Assembly (NCBI RefSeq): GCF_004664715.2
Contig: NC_051071.1
Span: forward strand, 87,310,936-87,374,935
DNA from: Peromyscus leucopus
Taxonomy: Eukaryota; Chordata; Mammalia; Rodentia; Cricetidae
Direction of reading: 5' to 3'
DNA length: 64,000 nucleotides
Positions 36,841 through 50,543 of the stretch are shown here, one piece after another; positions within the stretch are counted from its first letter, which is position 1; the number at the start of each line of letters is the position of its first letter. The notes under the pieces were generated by a model, which saw only the letters and a program-made list of their open reading frames with translations, did no database searches and had not been told where the DNA came from. A program made the position numbers and the translations under genes.

Positions 36841-39672
36841 CCTACCAATCATACACTATAGCCGGCAAACTGTCCTTAAGAAATAAAGAAGGATCAAACT
36901 AGTTTAGACAACCAAAAGCTTTAGGAGACCATCACTATCATAAATGTTTTACAAGAAGAAAAGTATTCTTTAAGCTGGAAAAGAATGTGTTAATCCGTAA
37001 CATTTAAGTATGCTGTCAAAGCATAAAATACCTCAGAGGGAAAAGTTGGAGGCAACATTGTGACTACAGTCAACCACAATGTATTGTATTCTTGAGATCA
37101 GCAAAGAAACCATGAGTGCTGTCACCACACAAAGTGATGTGAGCATATGAGGTGAAAGTATATCAGCTAGTCCTGTTAACATTTCATAATAAAGACATAT
37201 TCCACCGCGCATAGTAGACGTGCAAACTTTTCAAATAGGCCAGTGCCCCTAGGTTGGGAGTAGTAAGTATACACCTGACACCCAATCCAATGAGCTCTTC
37301 TTATGTGTCTTACACTGTGTTCCTAGAGCAAGTCCTGAGAGGGACTCAGGTGGGAGGGACATCTGCAGCAGGGCTCTTAGGGCATCATATACTCGAAGAG
37401 GATCACTACGGAGCTCTAATGGGTAGGGATGTCCCTTGTAAGCACTTTTTTCATTCCAGTGAAAGACTGTGCCATCAGGGAATGAACAGTAGGCAAGAAA
37501 TGACAAGCTCAGGGTCAGTTTTCCTCTGAGATGTTTGATTTGGTTTGATTTAGTGTTGGGAAGGACACCAAAGAACTAGTGCACCCCATGGCTTGGATAT
37601 GAAGGAGATGAGGGAACAGCACCAAGTGACTTCTGATAGCTGCTGGATCGTGGTGGATATGTGGATAAGCTGAGAAGAGGAGGAAACTGTGTGGATGGAT
37701 TAACTCATATCAGTATTCAAGATGCTACTCTTGAAAGGGCAATCACAACCCCAGTAACTGATTTAGAGATCTGGAACTCTGGGCAGCTGTACAAGGCAAC
37801 ATAATATGAAAAGGGCCAAGTGGAAGGTATGTTCTCAGGGGAGGAAAGAAAATAACGCAGAAAGAGGTGCACACATAGCCTAAGGGAAGAGTAAAGCCCG
37901 GAATGTGGAGAGTGTGTTGTCACCATGGACACCAAGGGGAAGAGGTGTCACAATAGAAGAATCTTGGACTCTAGAGCACCGAGAACAGATATGCGAATGG
38001 CCTATTCTCCTTGATCTTGCCACATGGAAGCCTCTAGCACTTTTGGAGAAGGCAGCTTCAAAGCCTGAGAAATGAAACGGGTAATTTATCATTGAGCAAG
38101 GACTACCTTCAGTAGAAGCGTGAGTATAAAGGTCACGACATCGCCAGCTAAGGGTGGAATATAGCTGTTCGAAGTTGGTGTTGACTTTGTTCTTTGAAAT
38201 GAGAACAGATGGAGTATGCTGAGGTATTAAATAACATTCTGCAGAAACTGGTAGGGAACATACAGAAGAGACCCAAATCCAGAAACAAATATCACCATCA
38301 AGAGTATTGTCCTAGTTTTTGTCTGGGCTTTCTGTAATTGATTCTATCATCAGTTTCTTCCTCAACATCTTCATCATCCTGTTAGCATTTCCAAGAAACT
38401 GACTTTCACACAGTGCTTTATTAGCCTTTCTGCCAACCCTCTTATCTAGGCGTTCATGGGAAACACAATGATCAGACATCCTGTCAGTCATCAGAGGCGG
38501 CAACATTTTAACCCACACCTATTTGAACACAAATTTCATGGTATTTTTGGCCTTTCACCAACTCTGGGTTAATGATATAATTCCTCTCTGTTTAACTTGT
38601 TAAAATAAATACATATTCGATAAAGTTTTATTAGGCAAATAAATCCACATAGAATGCTATGGGAAAAGGTCAATACTATCTTCAGCTGGATGGGGGCCTC
38701 CAAATGCTGTTAATTAGAATTACAGATTCCAGTTTGGTTTCTACTGTAGAACAGGACCAGGACAGTCATTGTGCCACGCTACTGCCACCTTATGGCTGTA
38801 GAGAAGAGGACACAGCAGGGAAAACACTCCCCTTCTATCGTTTCCATCAACTAGTCCTAAGGCAAGCTTCCTCTGACATGGCTGTGTGTTCAGATTACCG
38901 GGGAGCATGCCAATGCCCAGACACTAGGCTAGAGGTTCTTCTGCAATTGCTCCAAGGTAGGAGTGCTTACAGATTCACCCAATGGTAAGACTGCACAGCT
39001 GTGACTCATAACACGTTTCTCATCTCTTACACAGTTATAAAATCAAGTTCACCTAGGTGTCCTTTGGGTATACCGATACTAAGGAAAACCTAACAGCCTT
39101 CAGTGGACTGTATGTCTTGGTAGACTTGAAACGGTCACTGGACAGGAAGATCAGTGAACGTGAGATCTGTATCCTGTAGTCAAGGGCAGCCTTCCAGCAG
39201 AGAAAGCAAAGGGGACTTCTAAATCACTCAACCACAGATTCCCTGGAAGGGACGTGGAGGAAATGGATCCAATGTGGGATCCAGACCAGCATGGCGACAG
39301 GGCTTGAATGGTGTCCTTGTGCCAGCCACTTGGTTTGCAATGAAATCATTTTACATCTTGTTTTACTAAAGAGAAAACTAATTCTAAATGCTCACTACCG
39401 GGCATGTCAACAAACTTCTGTTGAAAACGTCATTGTGAAGTGTACTGTGTTTCCTAAAGGGTTTCATATTAAGAAAGCAAGCAGTCATTGCTAGGAGACA
39501 TCACAGCACTAAATGACCAGGGGGCTCAGTAAGCCAGCAAGGCATATATTAATTGTGGTGTGAACTGAATATAGTTAGAAAGCTTAATGGGACAATGCTC
39601 TAGAAGTCTGGATGAAGTCAAGTTCTTTTTTCCTACTTTTTATTCTGCAGGCTTTTTTTTTTCAGATGTCAG
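36841..39672. other. Intron, no gene seen
   Basis: Only chance ORFs (up to 109 codons at 38659-38988). No repeat family recognised, although 37230-38100 could be old repeat. Confidence 0.4.
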
Positions 39673-40022
39673 TGTGATGCTTTGAAAGAAAATGGCCCCC
39701 AAAGGGAGTAGCACTGATGGGAGGTGTGGCCTTGTTGGAAGAGTTGTGGTATTGTTGGAGGAAGTGTGTCACTGTGGAGGCGGTCTTCGAGTGTCGTACA
39801 TGCTCAAGACACCACTAATGTCTCAGACCACTTCCTGTTGCAGCCAGCACCATTTCTGTCTGCATGCTGCCACGCTCCCAGCTACCACGCCCCCCACCAT
39901 GATGATGATGATGAACTAGACCTCTGAAACTCTAAGCCATCACCTCAATTAAATGCTTTCCTTTATAAGAGTGGCCATGGTCATGGTGTCTCTTCACAGC
40001 AATAGAGACCTTAAGTAAGACA
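39673..40022 (+). mobile_element. ORR1/MT-type MaLR solo LTR
   Basis: Motifs in order: TGTGATGCTTTGAAAGAAAA at the start, ggaggtgtggccttgttgga, aggaagtgtgtcactgtgga, ctgcatgctgccacgctcc, ccaccatgatgatgatg and caattaaatgctttccttta. It ends gtctcttcacagcaatag and TAAGACA. Confidence 0.88.
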
Positions 40023-40406
40023 GCTTAGAAACTGATTATATTTTCCTATCAAAAAGCTTAGTCATGTATAAGAAATGGAGATTGTCTTTACTGCCCCCAT
40101 TAAATTTTTTTCTGATGCTTTACCTGAAAGCACTCAGACTTGCACCGCCAACCACACTTGCCCACACCATCCATCTGTTCTTCATTCATTTATTTCACAC
40201 ATATTTATGAACCAACTGCTACATGTTAGTCATCCCAGAATTCCACCTCCTGGAGCGTCAATATAATTTAAAACTCCTGCAAGTTATTACACATAGTTCA
40301 GACCCAAAAGGGCTTGTTACCTAGGCAAAGGGCAGAATTTGTTTTATTCCTGCATAAGAGATCAGAGCAGCGCCCTGAATCTCAGCTGTGCATCAGAATC
40401 ACACGG

Positions 40407-40934
40407 TGTGGTAGTTTGGATGAAAATGGCCCTTGTATTCATGCTTGAATACTTGGTCCCCAGTTAGTAGAACTATTGGGCGAAGACTAGGAGGTTTGGT
40501 CTTATTGGAGAAGGTGTGTCAGCATGGGCATGCTTGAAGGATTCAAAAGACTCGTGACATCCCACGGTGATCCTTGCTTTCTGTTTGTGGATTGAGATTT
40601 GGGTTCTCACTCCTTCTCCAGTGCCGTGCCTGCCTCCTGCCATGTTCCTCACTATGATGCTGATGGGCTCCATCCCTCTTCCTTCTGTAAGTTGTCTTAG
40701 TGTTTTAGTTTGGTTTGGTTTAATCAGTTTTGATTTGGTTTGGCTTAGTCTGGTTTGAGAGACAGGGTTTCTCTGTATAGCCCTGTCTATTCTAGAACTC
40801 GCTCTGTAGACCAGGCTAGCCTCAGACTCAGAGATCTGTCTTCTTCTGCCTCCCTGGCATTAGAATTAAAGATGTGAACCACCATGCCTGGCTGCCTTGG
40901 CATTTTATCACAGTAATAGAAAAGTATCTAAGAC
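40407..40934 (+). mobile_element. MaLR LTR split by an antisense B1
   Basis: The LTR starts TGTGGTAGTTTGGATGAAAA and runs to about 40690. The B1 insertion follows, and the LTR end resumes at ggcattttatcacagtaata to 40934. The break lies in the 3' third of the LTR. Confidence 0.78.
40700..40897 (-). repeat. B1 SINE inserted in MaLR LTR
   Basis: A (ggttt)n-like tail is followed by the antisense body: gagacagggtttctctgtat, accaggctagcctcagactc, ttaaagatgtgaaccaccat. Confidence 0.85.
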
Positions 40935-42221
40935 CCATGGTAAGTATGTAAACATCTCTTGAGCTGTCTTCCTATGTCTACCCTCAGGCTTTCATTAGTT
41001 CTAATCCATTACTACAGCTGCATCTTCTTGCCTTCCACCTGCCTGTCTTCCACTGAAGTTCTGCTTTGCAAAGAAAATGACTTGTTGAAAGTTTAAAACT
41101 GAATGGTGTTCTCCAGCTTCTCTCACTGGGGAGGGGGTGCAGAGTCCACAGCGCTGTTTCCTTTTCCGGCTCCTGCTTCCAGCCCAACCCACTTTCTCAT
41201 CTATCTCGATTCAGTTAACCTGAAGGTTTGCAATTCTCCTGACCTCTTCTCTCTTGCAATGAGTGTATATGTCCTGACTTCTGCCTGTCTTCTCTACTTT
41301 AATACTTCCATTATCCTTCACACTTGTATTTAGAGATTAGTCCCTCCAAGTAGCTTCCTCTAAAGCACATTGCTAAACTGAGTGTTTTTCTATGCAATTC
41401 TATTATATTGTGTTTAAAATCTGAACTATTTATTACTCGATATATGTTCTTCAGTATACTATGGTACAAATAACACGGAACAATGATTGTCTCTTTCTTC
41501 AGCTTTGCTTACTGCTGTGTAGCTCTGTACATCATGTAGAATAGATATTCAGCAAGTGGGAATAATTACTGTGCTCAGAATGGATGCATCCGAACTTGGG
41601 GAAAAAAATCTGTCAATTAGCAAAATTAAATAAATGATGCTGGTTCAACATTCCAATTGCCGAACATACAAAGAGACCCAAGCTTTACATAGCTATACAT
41701 ATTAGCTGTTTTGATGTTTTGATACTATTATGATGAAATACCATGACTAAGTTGGTTTTGGTCATGGTATTTCATCATAACAGTAACACTATTAAGACAC
41801 TTATAGAGACCTCCTACTGAAACTGTTTGTCAAGGCATCCTTTAAAATCCATGAGCCTCTGGGCTCACAGTTTAATACAAGCTCTTCACTAACTATTTAT
41901 CTGATTACTAAGATCCAAACTGTATTTTAAGTACTTGAGCAATGTCCCGAAGGGTCTGTGCAATCTCTCTTGGCTGATCTTTAGTTCTAGGTGTAGTATC
42001 AACTGCAGGGAGCAGAGGAAACCCTGAGGGAGTGAAGTCTTGGATGATGTGCAGTGTTGACACCAGCATGGCCATGTCAAGGACTCCAATGTCTCTGCCC
42101 CATAGGTGAGGCTCAGCATGAGAGCAAAGCCTTTCTCACTGATCCAAGTGCAAACAGTTGATCATTGCACACAATAACTAGCAACTGTTGCTTCCCTGTC
42201 CCTGATGTTCACAGCCTGAAA
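40935..42221. other. Intron, no gene; contains an inverted repeat
   Basis: No exon or full repeat recognised except the hairpin at 41724-41784, annotated separately. Several short chance ORFs. Confidence 0.4.
41724..41784. repeat. Near-perfect inverted repeat (24-bp arms, 13-base spacer)
   Basis: Arm 1 at 41724-41747 and arm 2 at 41761-41784 pair with one mismatch. The arm sequence gtcatggtatttcatcat is the same as the MaLR-like LTR end seen near 42747, so this is probably two opposed repeat ends. Confidence 0.9.
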
Positions 42222-42785
42222 CTGCTGGCCTATTACGTTGGCTATTTTTATGTCAACTTGACACAAGCTAGAGCTATTGGGAGCAGAGGGAGGCTCAACG
42301 GGGAAAAATGACTCCATAAGACCCAACTGTAGGACATTTTTCTTTTTTTCTTTTTGTCTTTTTTTGTTTGTTTTTTTCAAGACAGGGTTTCTCTGTGTAA
42401 TTTTGGTGCCTGTCCTGGAACTCACTCTGTAGAACCAGGGTAGCCTCGAACTCACAGAGATCTACCCGCCTCTGCCTCCGAGTGCTGGGATTAAAGGTGT
42501 GCACCAGCATTTTCTTAACTAGTGATTGATGGGGAAGGGCCCAGCCCACTGTGAGTGGTTCCATCCCTGGGCTGGTTGTCCTGGGTTCTATAAGAAAGCA
42601 GGCTGAGTAAGCCACATGGAGGAAGCCAGTGAGCAGCAACCCTCCATGGCCTCTGCATTAGTTCCTGCCTCCCGGTTCCTGACCTGTTTAAGTTCCTGTC
42701 TTGACTTCCTTCGATGGTGAACTGTTATCACCACGTTGGTTTCGGTCATGGTATTTCATCATCATAGTAACACTAATTAAGACAC
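42222..42785 (+). mobile_element. MaLR-like LTR, 'tcaacttgac' family, copy 4, split by B1
   Basis: The first part (tatgtcaacttgacacaagc...actccataagacccaactgt) ends at about 42336. It resumes after the B1 with cattttcttaactagtga, gggaagggcccagcccact, ctgggttctataagaaagc and the end tcatagtaacactaattaag. It is closely related to the 50544 copy. Confidence 0.8.
42337..42509 (-). repeat. B1 SINE inserted in the MaLR-like LTR
   Basis: A T-rich tail is followed by aagacagggtttctctgtgt, gtcctggaactcactctgta and gagtgctgggattaaaggtg. Confidence 0.92.
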
Positions 42786-45700
42786 CTACTGAAATTGGCT
42801 AACCCCTCCTTCTCCCATGATAAACACACTGAGGTTCTAGGTCGTAGCAGTAGTAGGTGCCAACACATCAGAGTGTGCACACTCCACCTGATCCTAACGT
42901 TTCTGTGCATATGTCTGTGTGTCTATAATGTCTTCAGGGTTTCAGATTCAAGGCACTCAGCTCATAGTGGCCACCACCATCAACAACAACGAAAGAAAGG
43001 TACTATGTCAGGCAGCAGTGAGAGAGAACATAGATGACTAGGCTAGTACACTCGGGTGTTGTCTGGGAGGATAGTCACAGAAGAGTTCTTTAATAAAGAA
43101 GCCTGTGAGAAGACTAATGGGCTGATGACAAGAGCCAGGTGCTCATCGTGGAGGAAAAAATGTTCCAGAAGGAACTACAACACAAAAACCTTCAAAGGAA
43201 GAGCTTGCTCACCATGGTCAGAGAAACACAAGGAGGTCGGAATCCTGGTGAAAAGTAGGTAAGCCCTGACACAGGAAAGATGGCCCGAGTGTAGACAGCT
43301 GTCACATTCAGTGGAGAAATGTTTTCTAAACTTCAGTCATAAAAACAAGTTGGTCCTTTCTTATTGTCACCAAGATGTGCAGGATGAAACAGACCATCCG
43401 AGTGTAAGGACTTTACTTAGGAGCTTGAGTGTGCATCCACGGGTGTGTGTACATCCAATCATAAGTGCTTGGTGGTGGGCGGTAGATGCAACACCATCAG
43501 AAACAGCACTGACTTGGAGCTCTGTAAAGTTTCATGACTGCTGGAGTTTTTATTATAAAGATGAGAAGTTTCTGGAAGATGTCTAAGACAATATGCCTTG
43601 TTCTACATTTTAAAAGGAAAACTGCAGGCGCCCTGCCCACAGCCTCCATGGACTAGAGCGGAGCTGTGCACTGGATCCCAGGGAGAGGTGGCGTTTGTGT
43701 GGCTCACAAGATGAGCAGTGCTCATTCAGATGAGGACAGCAAGATTCCCCGAGGACATCCATCCTTTCCTAGAGTTCTTAGAAGGCTCAGATGAGACCGG
43801 GAAAATGGGGAAGCGTTCGACTCGGCACAGCACAGGGGAGCAGAATTCAAGGGACCTTTACAAATCACACTGCTGTCACACTGCTACTGGTGTCACTTTG
43901 TCTGCACACAGATAATAAGGCTGGGGCTCTGTTCCAGAGGAACTCGAAGGAGCAGATGTGGGAGAGAGGGAGGCCTGAGTACAGTGGATCAGCTCAGCAC
44001 AGTGTGTGATGTGATAATGGTGTATGGACGGTGTCAGGAAAGAATCCATTTACAGTTCAGAGAAGCAGTAGCTCCTGTTAGAAGACCTTTCTGCTGGTCT
44101 GAAGAACATGCCAGCCTCTACAAGACGCTACGAAACCTATACTGGCGCTAGAGAAAGAACCATGTGAAAGTCAACCCACCACACACACATCCGCTGAGTC
44201 AGCCCACTGAAGCCTGGGTCACCCACACCACGGCTACAGGCTCAGAGCAGAAGGAAAGTGAGCAGGAGGCAGCGGGCCTTCAGTGTTTCTGTACCAATAC
44301 CCAAATCAGTATCGCATCAGCCCTGAGACCTAACAGGGGACGGGGAACCATGCTCCTCAACAAGCATCAGTGGTGCAAAGCATGGGCTGTAGATCCAGCG
44401 ATCCTGAGCCACAGTCACAGCTAGAAGCCGCACTAAGGATGACTAATTTGAACACACTTTACCATCTTGAGAGGAAAGTATCAGATTTTCACATCAACTT
44501 TAACAGCTTTCCAATTCCCAAATGTTTAGCAAGTTGAGTGCATAATTATTTTCATTCCAGATCTTTTTTTTTTTTTTTTCTCATCACTGACTTCTCTGAA
44601 TGGGTCCAGGTTCTGAGTTAATGAACTCTTTTAATCTGATATAAAGACTTCTGCTGATCTGGTTATAACAAAACCAACATCCCCAGCATCTTACACAGAA
44701 AGCATTGGTACAAGATGGCTTTGATGTTAACATACGAGATGACTACACAAAAAGTGGACAACGTTGTTATTCTAAATTTGTTGCAATTTTAAATTCCTTC
44801 ATCACATAAATTATTAAAATACTGCCCTCGTGAAGAGACAGCAGCTTTTGAAAAGACGCTGACATGATTACATGGGTACTGGCTGCCAGCCTTAGCTTTC
44901 TGGTGTGTGTCTGTATGAAAACACTCTAATCTTGTCTAGAACTAGAGTCCTAGCCTAGAGGTAGTGACTGACCAGTGTCTTTGGTTACAGCAATGGAGAA
45001 TCAAAGCATCACTGGAAGATAATATAAACTAGTCAATATGCTAATAATTCAAAAGTATCGGTAATTCAACTAATATTTCTGAATCCCCACTTTGATAAAA
45101 AAAAAAACACAAATAGTCTAATACGTGATATAAATTACTACAACAACATGTTTATCCTCAAGTTGCTGCTAGAATTACCAAGTCTAGGGTATGTGATATA
45201 GGAAAGGGGGCTCTCGAGGTGAAAGGTTTCAGCAGGACAGAATCACCTCAAGGCAAGGAATGATTTCTGGTTGATAATGTGCCCACTGGAATCCATATTA
45301 CCCTCTGTGCATCATGAAAAAGTCTCATTTAAAATATGGATGTAAGTGGATAACGGTAAGGAGATAGAGGCTGTGTCTCAAGAAGAATAAACTAAACTCA
45401 ATCAGAACAAAGTACAATCTAATGTAAAGTGCTATCCATGCTCTGCTTTTTCTTTCTTTTTTTTTTTTAAGGCATTTCATTTCTGGTGGATTTTCTTTAA
45501 GCCATGCCATTTCACTCAGTAGAGAGATATTCAGAGGACTAATTTAGAAAGAAAACAAGTCTATGAGGGCTTTTTAATTATCATGACAGTAATAAAAGCC
45601 ATTTTCATTCCCCTTATGTCTGATAGATTAAAACAGCTGGATTTAAAATATTTAATCATATCCATAAAAATGCCTCTCTAATCACATCATACCTTTTCAA

Positions 45701-48193
45701 AGTTAATTGAGCACTTTCACGTATTTCCCTTAAAACTTTATTAGACAGGACATTTCTCCGACAGAGATTAGCGATGACAGTTACAGCACAGCCATCTCTG
45801 GGTTTCATTCTTCCTCCATCCCCAGTGCACCAGCGCCCATTCGTCACTCTCTCTTATACCAACCGCTTTGCTGGTTTTTTCAACTGGTCTTTCTGCTAAT
45901 ACCCGTCACTGTCCAATTGGAATAAAAATGATCTGCTTAAACATAAACCCCGTTATTTTAACCCCTGATTAAAATCCCCACAGTTGCTCAGCAGCCTTCG
46001 ACACAGGTGTGCTCCCTGGGAATGTCTTAGAAATGCTTTCTGCCCTGGTCCCTGCCTAGGTGTTCAGCTCATTCCTCACCTCTCCTGGCTGGCCACACCA
46101 AGTCAACGTACAGTTCACCAGGGTCAGCCATGTCTCCTTCCTTGACTAGCTTGGAGAAGGCTGTTTTCCTTCCCCTAAAGCCCATTCTTCTACTATCCTC
46201 CTCCATCTTCCTGCTCATCATTTGGTACTGATGAAGCTTCTCCCCCCACCGAAAGCCCTGCTGTCTACTGAAGAATGGGCTTCATTATCCCTTTGCCCTT
46301 CTGCACACCTCTAATTCCCTTTACGTGGGAATTTACCAGGGTCGTTATAATTTCTCATTTATACAAAAACAGAGTGTACACACTATAAGCCTCTGAATAG
46401 CAAGAAGTTTCTTATTTTGTTAATAGAAATATTTACCAGTACTGGTGGTGCATAATTAAAATGTAATACAAACTTCAGTGAATGAATTGAGTGCATATTA
46501 CCAATAGATACCGTGTGACCTGAGTCCAGGTCTTTTCCTTGTTTGCCCTGAGTCGTTTCTGTGGTGTTTTGCCATCACCCTGCATTAGGAGTGTGGCTTC
46601 CTACTCTGTATTTCTGTTAGTCCTCTCCCATGCCTAGAACACCTTGGATTGGGAAAGCTTGGATGTATGCAAGTATCTTTAAAATTAACTGATGACAATC
46701 CACACTTTTAGTTTAAGCTGTAGCTAAGCCTTCCACCTGGAGGGGAGTTGCTCAGGATTTAAGACATTTCTGTGGAGGTATTTGTGTGACTTCTAGTTGG
46801 GAACAACCCTGCTTTGTGATTAAACAGCGATTGCAAGGTAATGTGGCAAGCCTGCCTCAGACAAAGGGGCGGTGACAGACCTCTGCCCTCTGAGAACAGC
46901 ATTCTACCACCCATGTCACAGAGCAAAAACACCAAAATGGCTGTCTGCTAAACCCTGTCCAAAGCAGCTTGCATGGTAGATTTTCTAGACCTCTGCCTGA
47001 GGCATAGTTATTGTGTGTCCCTCCCTTTTTAAAAGAAATACACGGAAGGGCTCCATTTTCACAATGTACATGAAGATAGAAACTATACTTTCCTGGAATT
47101 ATGCACAAGGGAGTAATTGGGGGTAATCTTTGGGGATAAAAAGTATTTTGTAGACAAGTTCCATACCCTTTCATAAGATATTGTGGGCCATAAAGGACAC
47201 GGGGAGTTTGATATTAAACCTGAAACAAGTTATGGAAGAGAATTTTATCATTCCTATGACTGCCTTGCCATTAAAAAAGGAACATAATAATTTTATTATA
47301 GTGCACACTCTGTGAAAAAGCATCAACTTTTAATAGACTTGTAGAAAGGAAGTTTAACCTTTTCAATATTCTGCCTCATCATTGGATGGATCCATTCCAC
47401 CTTCTCACTTCTAACATGCCCCAGGGCCTAAGCTAAGCTCTACATGTGGGAACGACTTTGAAATTCTGTCTTTTCCCTGACGTTGCAGGTTGCCAGGACT
47501 TAACACGCCAGTCCCCCACCCCCACCCCCAGTAGCTGAGCCTTCTCCCAACTGCAAACCTCAAGTTTGCAGACTTCTGCATTTCTAATGGTATTCTGGCT
47601 TTATTGCTATAGTCTTCATTTGATGCTTAAAAGGTCAACATTGATAGTCTCTAGTGTTTATAACCATCTTTTTTCACATGATCACACACACTGGTTCTCA
47701 GCATCCTTAGAGTCTCTACTTTCCCATCCCTTCTAGAATATAACGTCTCATTTTATGTCTTATCCTTAAGAGATTAGCCAGGTTGGTGGGTTAGCCTGGG
47801 ATGCCTGATCGCTGGTTAAAAAAATAAAAAAACAAAAAACAAAAACTCAGCCATGTGGGTGGTTTTGCCCTGCATTTATTTATTTCCTCTTTCTGTTGCA
47901 ACACTCAATATAGTCAATACCTTAGTAAACAGAAACAAACAGAAATTGCTGGGGATAAACATGGCAAGGAGATGGACCCTACAGAGGACATAGAACTTTA
48001 TGTAGGAGAAACAACCCACGGCAGAACACAAGGAAGGCTGAACCTCCACTCTCATGAAACCTGAGTCATTACTGCAGAATGTCCCCATAAAGTCATGGAC
48101 CAACTTAACTCTGAGAAACTCTATAACAGTGATGTCAGTTTCTATTTCTTAGAAAATGACCATTTAAAAAATGCCTAAAGCTATACATACCTC
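42786..48193. other. Intron, repeat-poor, no gene seen
   Basis: About 5.4 kb with few recognisable repeats. A T15 run is at about 44564 and A/T-rich runs occur near 45099 and 45457. The segment 45960-46400 resembles old LINE2-like sequence but is too diverged for a firm call. ORFs (up to 105 codons) are unrecognised and lack support. Confidence 0.4.
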
Positions 48194-48204
48194 AGAGAGG
48201 GGGG

Positions 48205-48269
<65 letters not shown>
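48194..48269. repeat. (GA)n microsatellite
   Basis: A G9 run is followed by about 60 bp of GA, slightly interrupted near 48256. Confidence 0.96.
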
Positions 48270-48366
48270 TCTTTATGGCCAGTGTACATATACATAGCAG
48301 TTACTTTGTCCCACCTCTTAAAATAGTAAGACCTTTTCAAATGAAAGTAGCTTTTAATACAAACAT

Positions 48367-48378
48367 ATGTGTGTGTGT

Positions 48379-48413
<35 letters not shown>
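48367..48413. repeat. (TG)n microsatellite
   Basis: 47 bp of TG with one TA interruption, 98 bp from the (GA)n tract. Confidence 0.96.
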
Positions 48414-48414
<1 letters not shown>

Positions 48415-48574
48415 CAGGAGAATAAACTAGTCTTACAAAAGCAAGCAAATTTCTTCATTATGCCTAGACTAATAGTTCACTCTAACAGTACATTGTCATC
48501 ATTTTTGAAGCCCCTAAACATAAGCTTTTTCTACTGGATCAATGCTTTGAAGTTTTTCAGAACTAAATCTGGAG

Positions 48575-48665
48575 GCTAAAAATGCATCTCAGTGCTAAGT
48601 GCTTACCTAGCATAGAAAAGGCCCTGGGTTTGATCCCCCAAAATATCAAAAATAAAACTAACTAA
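48575..48665 (+). repeat. ID-type SINE, diverged
   Basis: tRNA-like motifs gctaaaaatgcatctcagtg, ttacctagcatagaaaaggc and cctgggtttgatccccc, with an A-rich end. Confidence 0.65.
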
Positions 48666-50543
48666 ATAATAAATAACTAGGTTTGGAGTAAAGGCACTCC
48701 AAAATATATCTTGTGAAGACAGAACTGTAAGCCCAGGAAGCCATAGGTACATGATTACACCCATATGACCTCAGAATGATGTCCAGAAGCCCTCAGTTCA
48801 ACCCCGTTGATGAGCATGGCATGCAGTGAGTACTTGCTAGGGGGAATTCCTTAGATTGGAAGGTGAATACTTGGGTATTTTTTAATGAAAGGTATATTTA
48901 AAGTTTCAGTACTCAGCAAAACTGCATTGAATCTGAGAGCAAAGAGCCAAAGAAAATGCTGCACGTAGCCAACCTATGGAGGGCTTTACAGACGGACACT
49001 GGCCTTGGGCAAGAACTATGTGGCTTTTCCAACCCAGAGCTTACAAATCGTGATTACTACGTGAGCCTTGTGGAAAATCCTAGCATGGGCTCTTAGTAGC
49101 ATGTCTATCTTTATACACAGTGCAGATGTGTTTTTGAGAATGAACCACTCAACTATGTCAGTTTTTTAACCTATTCTGTAGACTCTATGTATGCCAGCAA
49201 ATTAAAATTGAGTTGAAGCTTTCTCTTTAGTGGGAGCATTTTCTAAAATTAGAGATAACTAAGCGTGAAGGGCACATTCTTTTCACAAGTCATGGAGGGA
49301 AAGGAGCCCCTAAAAGCAGGTGGCTAAGTCCACCTACAACTAACATAGTGACAAGCCCCCAGCAACATAATGCATGATATCAAAACAAAGGGAATGTGAT
49401 TCAAAGATGTCTTCACTCTAACTACCAGACCCTAGGAATACAGCATGCAGTGAAGTTATATTTTTTCTAAAAGGCAATTAGTAAACTGCTCACATTTTGC
49501 TGCTAAAATAATACATTGGCATGAACAGATGGAGGTTTTTTTTTTTAATCTGTAAATGACAAATATTAGGAATCACAAACATTGATTTAACTTCTACCAA
49601 GTAAATGAGAGGAACAAACTATAAAGTGCTCATTCTATAATTAAGCACGTAATTAAATTCACATTTGTTGTGCTCATGTTTCTTCCCACTTAATTCTGAA
49701 TGTGTATACATTCTAACTACTTAGGGTTCAACTCACACTAAAAGGGTCTTCCACGACAGATAGATGGCGCTGAACTAGTTCTCAGCTTAAGCTTGCCATG
49801 TCGATGCTCTGGGTTTTTCACAGCACGTTGAACTCTGTAATAAGAACTCAGATGAGCTAGGCCGTGTGTCGGGACAGATGGAGGGAACAGCTGAGAGAGA
49901 CGCTGCCGGTTCGCAAGCTCCACGAGAACAGGACAAGTCATACTTAGAGGAATTCTTGGGAACATTTAGTCTGCAAACCAGAATGCAAGTGCAGCAAAGA
50001 GGAGAGGAGGAAATCAATGCTCTGCCTTCCCAGTCCATCTGCAATGCCCTCGTCTATCCTGTACAAGGAGGCCGTCCCTGACCAGCATGCAGACTGCACT
50101 GGTGAATAGGCTGGTTTTTCAGACTTACTCATAATGATTATGATAACGAACAATGGAGCTGAACACTGAGCAGTTGACTACTTCAGGAAATTATTCCTTC
50201 TCTCCATCTAAATTGTTTTTTTTTTTTTAAATCTACTTTTGAATACATGGGAGACAATTTTAATCTAATTTTCATGAAATTCCAAAAGCAATCTGAGAAA
50301 TGTCTCTGAAACTAATTTTCTTCACAAAAGCTGCAAGTGGGACCTTACTCTTCAGAAATGAAACCCATCTATTGGTAGGCTTTCTCTACGAGTAGTGGTG
50401 TGTCTAGGTGTAAATATATAGAAAAAAAAATGCATTCAGGGGTTTCCAAACTTAGATTCACAGTAATAAACATGGCTCATGTTTTAATGACTTTATAAGA
50501 GTGGGCACACATACAAAGCTGTAATAAACAAGTAATTACCTGC
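48666..50543. other. Intron, no gene seen
   Basis: Chance ORFs only; no repeat recognised with confidence. Homopolymer T runs occur near 49538. Confidence 0.4.
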
